A stretch of 7,705 nucleotides of DNA from an uncultured Lentisphaeria bacterium (GCA_913042885.1 CAJWLW010000235.1:1-7705), one strand, 5' to 3'; positions 1 through 6,774 are shown, counted from the first letter of the stretch. Notes: generated from the letters alone by a model not told the origin. A program made the numbers and translations.

Positions 1-435
1 GGGACCAACGGCGGTGGCGGCGGCCACGGCGGAACAGGCGGAAATGGTCGGAGCGTCAGCAACGGCGGAGCCGTCAACGACCCAAGTCTTCCCACGGACC
101 ACCGCCTCACGGCCCCTGTTGATCTTGGCAGCGGCGGCGGCAACGGTTCGCGCTCGGCTGGCGGTAGCGGCGGCGGCCTGGTCCGGGTCAACGTGGTTAA
201 CAAGTTCCAGGCGGATGGAACGGTCTCCAACGACGGCGGCAATGGCGGTGACAACAGCCACGGAGCTTTGGGCGGTGGCGGTGCTGGTGGAAGCATTCAC
301 GTTACGGCAGGCGAGCTTGCCGGCGGCGGTGTGTTCCATGCCAAAGGTGCTCGTGGTGGCCGAGACGCCACCACCGGCGGTAATGAAGACGGCGGTGGCG
401 GCGGTGGCGGTGGTGGTCGCCTGTTCTTCTGCGTC
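1..435 (+). repeat. Glycine-rich coding repeat region (GGC/GGT runs)
   Basis: This part of the large protein consists of GGC/GGT-rich stretches alternating with short hydrophobic beta strands (GGLVRVNV, GGSIHV, GGRLFFCV) about 38-42 residues apart. Such periodic Gly-rich segments occur in large secreted proteins of planctomycete-like bacteria and may fold as beta-helix-like turns; that fold is an inference. The densest DNA tract, at 391-417, has nine GG pairs separated by single bases. Confidence 0.6.
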
Positions 436-2784
436 TCGTCGTCGTCCAGCTGGTCAGGTCAGCCGACGACCGAACTCGACACCGCCTTTGTAGCGGGTGG
501 CTCGGCCAGCGGCGGCTTCAACCCGGGCAGCGCTGGCGCTGTTGGGACGATCGTGTTCTGCGGTCTGGAGAGTGTCCCGATGATCAGCCCGGCGGTCTCC
601 GACCTGTCGCTCGCGGACGGCGAGGCGATCACCTACGACCTGACCCCGCACGAGACCGACGTCGAGGACGGACCCGCCAGCGACAGCAACGCGCTGACCT
701 GGGCGGTTGTCGGCGCGGACCCGGCGCTGTTCGCCTTCGATTTAGATCCGGCGACCGAGGAGTTGACGATCACCCCCAATGATGCGGTCACCCCCTGGGC
801 TGTCGTGCTGGGGCTGACCCTCACCGACTCGGACGGCAATAGCGACATGCAGTATATCGCGGTCACTCACGGTGTCTCGGCCTTCCAGCTCGACCTGGTC
901 GCGCTCCCGAGCACGATCGACGCGGACGGCGTCAGCACCTCGAGCATCGAGGCCAAGGTCGGCAGTCTCTTGGGTAACCCGGTCGAGGGCAAGACGATTA
1001 ACTTCACGATCCTCTCCGGCGGCGGGTTGCTCAGCGCGGTCTCGGCGGCGACCGGCGCCGACGGCGTGGCGAGCGTGACCTTCAACGGCGACATCCAGCC
1101 GGGCTCGACCCGGATTCGCGCCAACCATGTCCTGCCGGGGGGGGTGCTCGAGGATGAGGTAATTGTCATCCAACAGGACACGGAGCTCGACCCAGCCATT
1201 GCCACCGGGCCGCCGGACATCAGCTTCCACGACCCGGTCACGGGGGCTGAGATTTTCCCCGGCGGCGGCGACACCGTGCTGGTGGGCGAAATCATCGAAG
1301 TTCGCGTCAAGGTCACGAACATCGGTGGTCTGGCGACGCCGGCGGGCGTTGAGGTCGAGCTTTTCGACTCGTTCGTGGGCTTCGGCCCGCCCAGTGTCAG
1401 TTCGCCGAGCCTGCTGACGACCTTTACTTTGCCGGCGTTGAACCCGATCGCCGACCCGCTCGATCCGGTGCCAGGCAGTTCGGCGGTGGTCAGTTTCCAA
1501 ACCGCCTTCTTCAACAACGGATTCCACGAGCTGACAGGAATCGTTGACCCGCCCGGCGTGGTCATCGAGCAGAACGAGGAGGACAACGTGGGCGGAATTG
1601 CCAGCCCGAACGGCATGGCCTTTGAGCAGAACGCGGACAACGATGTGACCGGCGCGGTTACCGAGCAGAACGAGGGCAACAACGAGTCGGCACAGGGTTT
1701 CTGGATCGGCCCGGTCGAGTCCGGCTTCGAGGGTGACAATCTGATCGTCACCGAGTGCAACCTGGAAGCGGCCGGCGGTCGTTTCGTCGGGGCGATTCCG
1801 GCCGCCCACCCGGGTGAGGCTGTGCTCGTGTCCGGCCGCGCCGACTACCTACCCTTCATCCCCTTTGATCCGGACCATTCGCTGGGGTTGTCCGCAATGA
1901 AGCGCGCTATCGTCTCGCTTTCTGTCACGGATATCCTCGGCAATCCCGTCGAGATCTTCAGTGGCGAAACCCAGGTGATGCCGGCAACGGCTGACTTGGG
2001 GCAATTCCGCGCGCTGTACACGATCGGTTCCGTGCCCGGGGTCGACAAGTCGCCGCTGGGTCATTACCCGAACCGCTCAGAAGACGACAAATGGGCGTTC
2101 CCCGCACCGTCGGCCCTTGGGCGCTACACCCTGCGGGTGTGCGCGAGCGACACCAGCTTCGAGGGCTGCAGCGAGGTTCAGTTTGAGGTCATCCCGCGCG
2201 GCTCGGACCTGGCCTGCACCCCCCCGACTTTGCCCTCGTCCGGTGGTACGGAGGTGGCGCTGCAGTTAGGCCTCCAGACGCAGGTCAGTTCCTCGGTCAT
2301 GAACCTCGGAGACAACGACGTGAGCGACGTTGTCGTGCGCTTCCTGGTCAACGGTGTCCAGGAAGTGCCCGACCTGATTGTGCCGAGCGTGGCGGCGGGC
2401 GCCACGGTACCCGTCAGCTTCGACTGGGTTCCCGAGTGCGGCGATGAAGAGGTGACGATCCAAATCGACCCGGCCGATACGATCGCCGAGCAGTTCGAGA
2501 GCAACAGCCAGTGTTCGCGTCAGACGATCACGTTGGCAACCTCCACCTGCCTCGAGCTTCAGGCGAAGTTGTTCGACAAGTTCTGCACCGAGCTGGGCAC
2601 CGGCAGCGTGGTGAGCATCGACCGCATGTGGGAAAGGCTCGAGGTGTTTCTGCTCCAGTGTTTTGACGGCGTCACCATCTGCGACGACAGCGGCCCCGCG
2701 CCCGAAGCCAACGAGGCGTGCCAGGAGGCCATCCGCGAACAGATCGCGGATTTTATCAACGGCCAGACCGGTGATGGCCCGTAG
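1..2784 (+). CDS. Large secreted/surface protein, C-terminal part (glycine-rich repeats + Ig-like/CARDB-like domains), 5'-truncated
   Basis: The frame is open from the first base to TAG at 2782-2784 (927 residues), so the true start lies upstream; an internal GTG at 193 is only the first start codon in the window. Order of parts, numbered from the window edge: residues 1-145 are glycine-rich with short beta segments about every 40 residues (near 59, 97 and 139); about 195-290 is cadherin-like or Ig-like (VSDLSLADGEAITYDL, then LTLTDSDG); about 291-392 resembles a bacterial Ig-like Big-1 domain (STIDADGVSTSSIEAKV, then GADGVASVTF); about 405-530 and 736-845 are CARDB-like (VRVKVTNIGG; FLVNGVQEVPDL, ending AEQFESNSQC). 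The last 80 residues are partly helical with five Cys. I see no membrane anchor, PEP-CTERM or LPXTG signal at the C-terminus. The domains are recognised by eye, so the boundaries are rough. The likely role is extracellular adhesion or structure; no enzyme motif is visible. Confidence 0.8.
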   Translation, partial: GTNGGGGGHGGTGGNGRSVSNGGAVNDPSLPTDHRLTAPVDLGSGGGNGSRSAGGSGGGLVRVNVVNKFQADGTVSNDGGNGGDNSHGALGGGGAGGSIHVTAGELAGGGVFHAKGARGGRDATTGGNEDGGGGGGGGGRLFFCVSSSSSWSGQPTTELDTAFVAGGSASGGFNPGSAGAVGTIVFCGLESVPMISPAVSDLSLADGEAITYDLTPHETDVEDGPASDSNALTWAVVGADPALFAFDLDPATEELTITPNDAVTPWAVVLGLTLTDSDGNSDMQYIAVTHGVSAFQLDLVALPSTIDADGVSTSSIEAKVGSLLGNPVEGKTINFTILSGGGLLSAVSAATGADGVASVTFNGDIQPGSTRIRANHVLPGGVLEDEVIVIQQDTELDPAIATGPPDISFHDPVTGAEIFPGGGDTVLVGEIIEVRVKVTNIGGLATPAGVEVELFDSFVGFGPPSVSSPSLLTTFTLPALNPIADPLDPVPGSSAVVSFQTAFFNNGFHELTGIVDPPGVVIEQNEEDNVGGIASPNGMAFEQNADNDVTGAVTEQNEGNNESAQGFWIGPVESGFEGDNLIVTECNLEAAGGRFVGAIPAAHPGEAVLVSGRADYLPFIPFDPDHSLGLSAMKRAIVSLSVTDILGNPVEIFSGETQVMPATADLGQFRALYTIGSVPGVDKSPLGHYPNRSEDDKWAFPAPSALGRYTLRVCASDTSFEGCSEVQFEVIPRGSDLACTPPTLPSSGGTEVALQLGLQTQVSSSVMNLGDNDVSDVVVRFLVNGVQEVPDLIVPSVAAGATVPVSFDWVPECGDEEVTIQIDPADTIAEQFESNSQCSRQTITLATSTCLELQAKLFDKFCTELGTGSVVSIDRMWERLEVFLLQCFDGVTICDDSGPAPEANEACQEAIREQIADFINGQTGDGP
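1561..1686 (+). repeat. Degenerate EQN repeat at the end of the first CARDB-like domain
   Basis: The motif E-Q-N followed by acidic residues and N occurs three times in a row: IEQNEEDN from 1564, FEQNADND from 1621 and TEQNEGNN from 1660. The spacings are 57 and 39 nt, all in frame. CARDB domains usually end with one 'E.NE.NN' turn, so this looks like in-frame duplication of that terminal strand and loop, with later divergence. The acidic Asn/Asp/Glu clusters could bind calcium, but that is speculative. Confidence 0.6.
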
Positions 2785-2797
2785 CGGCAACCGGTTA

Positions 2798-2822
2798 TCC
2801 GCCGTCGTCTGATCACGGCGGA
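2798..2822 (+). terminator. Candidate hairpin terminator after the large surface-protein gene
   Basis: A perfect 8-bp inverted repeat (TCCGCCGT / ACGGCGGA) with a 9-nt loop begins 14 nt after the TAG stop. No T-run follows, so it is not a classic intrinsic terminator; it may still end transcription or protect the 3' end. It lies in the 179-nt gap between two convergent genes. The same gap carries a tandem 7-mer (GTCAGTG twice, 2826-2839) and a small 5-bp hairpin (2832-2847). Confidence 0.4.
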
Positions 2823-2963
2823 CGAGTCAGTGGTCAGTGGGTTGACCGCAGTTGTGTGGTTGGCGTTGCGGCTTCATTTCTGACGTCTCAGAAAAAGCAC
2901 CCGCATGACGTAGCCCTGGAGGCTGTCTACAAAAGCCCGAGGACGGATGCAAGCAGGAGGGTG

Positions 2964-3878
2964 TCAGGTGCCTTCACTGCACGAGGCTCCGAATGCGAAG
3001 CAGGAATAACAGCGATGATGTCGCATCATGACGCGCGGCTTCATACTTTCGGCCAGGGTCTTGCCGAGGTCGTAATCGGCATCGTCATCGACCAGGGTGC
3101 AGGCGTAGATGCCGACCGCGTCATTTTTCTTTACAACCATTTTGCTGAAGTTGCACATGAAGGCGGCCCGCTGGTCGGCGTTCAGATACGTGGTCATGCA
3201 ATGCTCGGTGATCTGCGGCACGTCGGGCAGCGAACCGGGCGGCATGAAATCGGGGAACGAAATGATCAGCAGATCTTCGGGCAGCCCGACTTCGCGAAGG
3301 TGGGAAGCATAGCTGCGATCGACCGCATCAGTATCCTCGTTCTTGCCGCGCAGGCGGGCGATGGAGACGCCGAAGCCGATCTGGTGCAGCCTTCCGAGGG
3401 TACGCAGGGCTTTGCGGAAGTTGCCCTTGCCGCGGCTTTCGTCGTGTTTGACGGGATCGGGGTGGTCGAGGCTGACGCGGAGGTTGAGGCGGTTTGGCTT
3501 GTCGATCAGCGGCAGGATTTCGCCGATACGGTTCATCAGTGGCTCTGTTGCATTGGTCAGCACCAGGCAGGGGCGATGGTCGAGGGCGCGATCGAGGATG
3601 CGGACCATATCGGGGTTGAGGAAGGGTTCGCCGCCGGTGAACGAGAATTTTTCGACGCCGAGCTCGAGTGCTTCATCGATCAGTGGCGTGACTTCGTCGA
3701 AGCTGATGAATTGCAGGCGATTGTCGCCGGGCTTCGAGCCTTCGAGGCAAAACGGGCAGCTCAGGTTGCAGTTGGTGCCGGTGTGGAACCACAACTCCTG
3801 CAGAGATTCCGGTTCGATATAGCCGCGCGGCTGACCGTCGTCGGTCTGCAGCCACTCTGTGGATTCAAGGTGATGCAT
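2964..3878 (-). CDS. Radical SAM enzyme with Cys-rich (SPASM/twitch-like) C-terminus, unknown substrate
   Basis: This is a 304-residue protein. The canonical radical SAM cluster motif CxxxCxxC is at C37, C41 and C44 (TNCNLSCPFC), followed by the SAM-binding TGGEPF at 81-86, LTNAT at 107-111 and a strand RVSLDH at 134-139. These define a partial TIM-barrel enzyme that reductively cleaves SAM to a 5'-deoxyadenosyl radical. The C-terminal third has six Cys (C227, C242, C260, C290, C293, C300), ending RCYSCFAFGASC, which suggests one or two auxiliary Fe-S clusters as in SPASM/twitch proteins. The ATG at 3878 lies inside the end of the upstream flavoprotein gene (14-nt overlap), and a GGGAAG sequence lies 9 nt before it, so translation is probably coupled. 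The position behind an ArsM-type methyltransferase suggests action on an arsenical or similar small molecule. It does not look like ArsS or ArsL by motif. The fold is certain; the substrate is unknown. Confidence 0.88.
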   Translation of the reverse strand: MHHLESTEWLQTDDGQPRGYIEPESLQELWFHTGTNCNLSCPFCLEGSKPGDNRLQFISFDEVTPLIDEALELGVEKFSFTGGEPFLNPDMVRILDRALDHRPCLVLTNATEPLMNRIGEILPLIDKPNRLNLRVSLDHPDPVKHDESRGKGNFRKALRTLGRLHQIGFGVSIARLRGKNEDTDAVDRSYASHLREVGLPEDLLIISFPDFMPPGSLPDVPQITEHCMTTYLNADQRAAFMCNFSKMVVKKNDAVGIYACTLVDDDADYDLGKTLAESMKPRVMMRHHRCYSCFAFGASCSEGT

Positions 3879-4533
3879 AGAAAAAGACTTCCCGGTGGAT
3901 ATTCATGTAATCGACGTCGTGGTCCTCGAGCCAGTCAGTTGTTTCCTCGATCATGCTGTCGAGGCCACACAGATAGAAATGCGTGGCGGGGTCGATCGGG
4001 AGGTTGCCGAGCAGGTCGGTGACGCGTCCGTGGTGGTGTCCGTTGGCGGTTTCCCGTGACACTGCGAGGTCGAGTTGGCAGCGGGTCTGGAGCAAATCGA
4101 CGAGAACAGCATCCTGGTACTGGCGGACGCCGTACAGGCAGCGTGGTGGCGGCGGCTCGGTATGGCTGCGCAGGTACGAGAGAAACGGCGCGATACCGGT
4201 GCCTGTAGCGATATAGACGAACGGCTGGCCGGCCTCGTGGCTTTGGCCGGGGCGAAACCAGCCGAAGGGTTCGGAGAACTGGATGACGTCGCCCGGCTGC
4301 CGCGCCGCCAGGTAGGTGCTGAGAATACCGCCGGTCATCTTACGGATGAGCAGGCTCAGGTGATCTTCGTCGATACCCGAGGCGAGACTGTAGGGGCGGG
4401 ATTCCGCGCGGTCGGCGGTGTAGGCGGTGATGCAGTCGCCGGGGACGAATTCCATGCCATTGCGTTCGACGACCAGTTCGAAGATCTCCGGCGCCCACCA
4501 TTTGACTTCAATGACGCGATGGGTTGAGTCCAC
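3865..4533 (-). CDS. Ferredoxin/flavodoxin-NAD(P)+ reductase-like flavoprotein
   Basis: This is a 222-residue protein with the two-domain ferredoxin-NADP reductase fold. FAD-binding motif RPYSLAS is at 46-52 and the FAD pyrophosphate segment GGILSTYL at 68-75. SEPFGWF (87-93) ends the flavin barrel. The NAD(P) domain has IATGTGIAPFLSYLR at 108-122, CLYGVR at 132-137, YLCGLDSMIEE at 187-197 and the typical C-terminal EVFFYASP with the stacking aromatic region. There is no fused 2Fe-2S ferredoxin domain, so it must work with a separate electron carrier or partner. The start is GTG at 4531-4533 with GAGG 4 nt upstream; no ATG is available at this N-terminus, and the frame stays open further upstream into the methyltransferase gene. 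It sits 38 nt after that gene and overlaps the radical SAM gene by 14 nt. I infer that it supplies reducing electrons to the radical SAM clusters or reduces pentavalent arsenic intermediates. Confidence 0.87.
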   Translation of the reverse strand: MDSTHRVIEVKWWAPEIFELVVERNGMEFVPGDCITAYTADRAESRPYSLASGIDEDHLSLLIRKMTGGILSTYLAARQPGDVIQFSEPFGWFRPGQSHEAGQPFVYIATGTGIAPFLSYLRSHTEPPPPRCLYGVRQYQDAVLVDLLQTRCQLDLAVSRETANGHHHGRVTDLLGNLPIDPATHFYLCGLDSMIEETTDWLEDHDVDYMNIHREVFFYASP

Positions 4534-4571
4534 TTGGCCTCGGTCGTCTAAAGGTTTGGCGTCCGGTTGGG

Positions 4572-5615
4572 TCAGCAGCAGGCGGCGATGGCATCTGTAT
4601 CCGCCGACGTGTCACCGCAGTCGAAAGGTCCAAAATGAGTTGAGCGGTCGCCAATGAGGCGGAAGTGTTTGGCGTAGCGTGTTTCGCCGACCATCGCCGC
4701 GGTGTTGCCGCAGACCAGCATTGGTTTGCCAGTTTCGAAGATGTGATGGTCATCGAGCTGGAAGCTGTGCGGATGATCGGGGATCGTGCCGAGATAGGTG
4801 GCGGCCTGTCCGTAGTTTTCGCAGATGTCCTCGAGCGATTCGAGCTTGAAGGCGCGAACGGTGACCGAGAAGAAGTCGATATTGCCGACCCGTTGTTTGA
4901 CCTCGGCGTTCAGCATCTGAATTTTCGACTTTTTGACGATCCGGTGGTCGAGGCAGCCAAGACGCTGCATGATACGACGGAAGTCCTCGGTATAGAGCGC
5001 GCCGGAGAGGCATTCGCCATAGAGTTCCGGGTCGTCCTTGAGATGCTGCGGCACGCGACGGCTGGCGAAGACGTCTGAGAAATGGAGTTCGCCGCCGGGC
5101 TTGAGAACACGGAAGATCTCGGCGAACACGGCTTCTTTGTTGGGAGACAGGTTGATGACGCAATTGGAGATGACGGCGTCGATCGAGTTGTCGGCGATGC
5201 CGAGGGCGTTGAGGTCTTCGATATATCCGTGGTAGAATTTGACGTTCGGGTGCGCGAACCCGAAGCGCTCGGATTGGGTTGTGACGTGACGCTGGGCGAC
5301 TTCGAGTTGTTCCTCGGTCATATCGACACCGATCACCAGGCCTTTCTCACCGACCAGATAGGAGGCCATGTAAACGTCGCGACCCGTGCCGCACCCGAGG
5401 TCGAGCACAACGCTGCCGTCGAGCAGTGGCGGAATGGGTGACCCGCAGCCGTAGAAGCGCGAGAGGATTTCATCGTCGATCTGTTCGAGAATCGCACGGT
5501 GTTCGACGGGAATGGCGTCGATCGGGCAGCAGGCACTGGTTTTCAGGTCGTCACTGCCTTCGAGTTGCTTGCCGTAGTAGTCTTTAACTGATTCGATAGT
5601 GTCGGTATGATCCAT
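4572..5615 (-). CDS. arsM: ArsM-type arsenite S-adenosylmethionine methyltransferase
   Basis: This is a 347-residue protein with full ArsM architecture. ArsM transfers methyl groups from SAM to thiol-bound arsenite, giving methylated arsenicals. SAM motif I is VLDLGCGTGRD (70-80), followed by GVDMTEEQLEVA (96-107). ArsM hallmarks are DYYGKQL (12-18), DLKTSACC (23-30), FYGCGSPIP (54-62), ISNCVINLSP (149-158), LKPGGELHFSDVF (171-183) and GECLSGALY (200-208). C29, C57, C152 and C202 match, in context and spacing, the four arsenic-site Cys described for the algal CmArsM (C44, C72, C174, C224). The C-terminal domain (about 250-333) ends in HFGPFDCG and a terminal Cys pair C346-C347. The ATG at 5615 has GGAAAG 3 nt upstream. 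It lies 49 nt after the thioredoxin lipoprotein gene and 38 nt before the flavoprotein gene. Selenium or another thiophilic element is a less likely substrate. No ArsR gene is seen in the window. Confidence 0.87.
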   Translation of the reverse strand: MDHTDTIESVKDYYGKQLEGSDDLKTSACCPIDAIPVEHRAILEQIDDEILSRFYGCGSPIPPLLDGSVVLDLGCGTGRDVYMASYLVGEKGLVIGVDMTEEQLEVAQRHVTTQSERFGFAHPNVKFYHGYIEDLNALGIADNSIDAVISNCVINLSPNKEAVFAEIFRVLKPGGELHFSDVFASRRVPQHLKDDPELYGECLSGALYTEDFRRIMQRLGCLDHRIVKKSKIQMLNAEVKQRVGNIDFFSVTVRAFKLESLEDICENYGQAATYLGTIPDHPHSFQLDDHHIFETGKPMLVCGNTAAMVGETRYAKHFRLIGDRSTHFGPFDCGDTSADTDAIAACC

Positions 5616-5664
5616 GTTCTTTCCACAGTTGGCGGATTTTGTGCTACGTCTGCGATGCAGTTGC

Positions 5665-6570
5665 TCAGTAGCGCTCCACGATGGCAGAGAGTTTTTCGAT
5701 CTTTCCCTCGTAGGCGTCTAGTTTCTGGAGATTTTCCTCGTTGCGATTCGGCTGTCTCCTCATCCACGTTTCAAGCTCTGCTTTTGTGGTGCGCAACTCG
5801 GCGTGCGCCCGCTGGTATGCTTTGGCGTCCTCCGGCTTCATGCTGTGGGCTTTTTGGGCGATCTCGATGTCTTCTATCTTGTCCTTGATTGCCTGGACCG
5901 CTTCGAGTTGATCATAGAAGGCGGTGAAGTTTTGCTCGTTTTCTTCCGGCTCTGAAGCCGTCCATTTCGCAAGCTTTGCGTCTGCCGTTTTGAGTTCGTC
6001 GATGTACTTGCGGTAGGTGGCGGCGTCCTTGGCCGACAGCGCGGAGACGAATTTTGCGACACCGCCGCTGCTCTTGACGACGACGGCTTCGGCTTCCTTG
6101 ATGAAGCTTTCCGGCGTCTTTCCGCGGCCGGCGCCGAGGCGGCCCAGTTCGGTTTTGCCGTCGACATCGACGATGACATAGGTCGGGTATCCTCTGACCT
6201 TGTACTGTCGTTGCAACTGGCGATTGCGGTTCTGGTATTTCTCCGGCACGATATTTTTCCCCTTGGGGAAATCGAGGGTGACCATCAGGAGGTTTTCGGT
6301 GGCCCAGCGGGACCACTCTTTCTTGGCGAAGACGCCGCGGTCCATGCGGATGCACCAGCCGCACCAGTCGGAGCCGGTGAAGTTGAGCATGATCGGCAAG
6401 TCCTTTTCCTTGGCCAGGGCGAGGGCGGCCTTGTAGTCCATCGTCCAACTGCCGAGCTCGGCACCGTCCTTCATTACGTCCGAGGCCTGGCTGTCGTTGC
6501 TGCAGGACATCATCAGCATAGCGCTGGCGGCGATAATGGTGATGAATGCGGTGATTGTACCTTGTTTCAT
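5665..6570 (-). CDS. Thioredoxin-fold lipoprotein with duplicated helical C-terminal repeat
   Basis: This is a 301-residue protein. The N-terminus (MKQG, then a hydrophobic stretch to residue 22) is a signal peptide with a lipobox-like end LMMSC at 19-23, so C23 is the probable lipidated Cys; Met at -3 is atypical. The thioredoxin-like domain covers about 40-165, with active site SDWCGWC (C70, C73), FPKGKNIVPEKYQ around 101-113, the cis-Pro loop GYPT at 127-130 and YVIVDVDGK after it. It resembles thioredoxin_7/DUF255-like disulfide reductases of planctomycete-type bacteria. Residues 181-298 are charged helices containing two tandem repeats (see the repeat entry). The ATG at 6570 is chosen over one at 6630 because GGAGG sits 6 nt upstream and the signal peptide begins there. 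It is the first gene of the leftward operon, 49 nt before arsM. As an exported lipoprotein it should act in the envelope, so a direct role in reducing cytoplasmic ArsM is doubtful. Confidence 0.82.
   Translation of the reverse strand: MKQGTITAFITIIAASAMLMMSCSNDSQASDVMKDGAELGSWTMDYKAALALAKEKDLPIMLNFTGSDWCGWCIRMDRGVFAKKEWSRWATENLLMVTLDFPKGKNIVPEKYQNRNRQLQRQYKVRGYPTYVIVDVDGKTELGRLGAGRGKTPESFIKEAEAVVVKSSGGVAKFVSALSAKDAATYRKYIDELKTADAKLAKWTASEPEENEQNFTAFYDQLEAVQAIKDKIEDIEIAQKAHSMKPEDAKAYQRAHAELRTTKAELETWMRRQPNRNEENLQKLDAYEGKIEKLSAIVERY
5677..6030 (-). repeat. Tandem protein repeat in the thioredoxin lipoprotein tail
   Basis: Residues 181-232 and 247-298 share the pattern D-A-x2-Y-x5-E-L-[KR]-T-x2-A-x-L-x2-W-x4-P-x2-N-E-x-N at a constant offset of 66 residues. 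Over residues 181-214 versus 247-280 the alignment has no gaps and 13 of 34 positions are identical (D182/D248, Y186/Y252, W203/W269, P208/P274 and N211/N277 among them). The second half of each unit is more diverged. Each unit looks like a helical hairpin. I do not recognise a named domain. Confidence 0.7.
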
Positions 6571-6576
6571 TCTTTT

Positions 6577-6581
6577 CCTCC
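6577..6581 (-). promoter_or_regulatory. Strong ribosome binding site that decides the lipoprotein start
   Basis: On the - strand GGAGG is followed by AAAAGA and then the ATG at 6570. This spacing of 6 nt is near optimal, and it favours the 301-residue lipoprotein over a 321-residue form that would start at 6630 with a charged, non-signal N-terminus. Confidence 0.75.
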
Positions 6582-6660
6582 GCGATATGGCGTCGCTGCT
6601 ATCAGGAGCATCTGCCATGAACCGTCTCATTCATAGGTCTCAGGGTTTTATGTCACAGAA

Positions 6661-6689
6661 AGGATACTATCGTGGTAAATGCCATGCAA
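6661..6689 (-). promoter_or_regulatory. Candidate sigma70-like promoter for the four-gene operon
   Basis: On the - strand TTGCAT (6684-6689) and TATCCT (6661-6666) are separated by exactly 17 nt. Each matches its consensus only in part. Transcription would start near 6653, giving a leader of about 80 nt before the lipoprotein ATG. No clear operator dyad for a metal-responsive repressor is seen beside it. Confidence 0.25.
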
Positions 6690-6774
6690 TGCAATCGGGG
6701 GTTGGACGCGTGCGGGGCAGTGGATATTCAGCGATGTGAAAGCCGCCGCGTCAAAGCTGCAAGAGAAGAACGAA

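Noticed and set aside
1..435. CRISPR-like or minisatellite array in the glycine-rich DNA
   Set aside because: The repetition follows Gly codons in one open frame with irregular unit length; there are no conserved repeat and spacer units.
742..1809. 355-codon - strand open frame opposite the surface protein
   Set aside because: The Arg/Asp-rich, low-complexity translation is typical of the antisense of GC-rich coding sequence, and the + frame has recognisable Ig-like and CARDB-like domains.
2832..2847. Small hairpin GGTCA/TGACC after the surface-protein gene as a terminator
   Set aside because: The 5-bp stem is weak and has no T-run; the 8-bp hairpin at 2798-2822 is the better candidate.
2964..3878. 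Radical SAM gene as arsS (arsenosugar) or arsL (arsinothricin)
   Set aside because: The neighbour ArsM makes this tempting, but the canonical CxxxCxxC context and the Cys-rich C-terminus do not resemble what I know of either, so no symbol is given.
2856..4022. 388-codon + strand open frame opposite the radical SAM and flavoprotein genes
   Set aside because: It is antisense to two genes with clear motifs, its translation shows no recognisable domain, and GC-rich genes commonly leave such antisense openings.
6571..6630. Upstream ATG at 6630 as the start of the thioredoxin lipoprotein
   Set aside because: It would put about 20 charged residues before the signal peptide, while GGAGG sits at ideal distance from the ATG at 6570.
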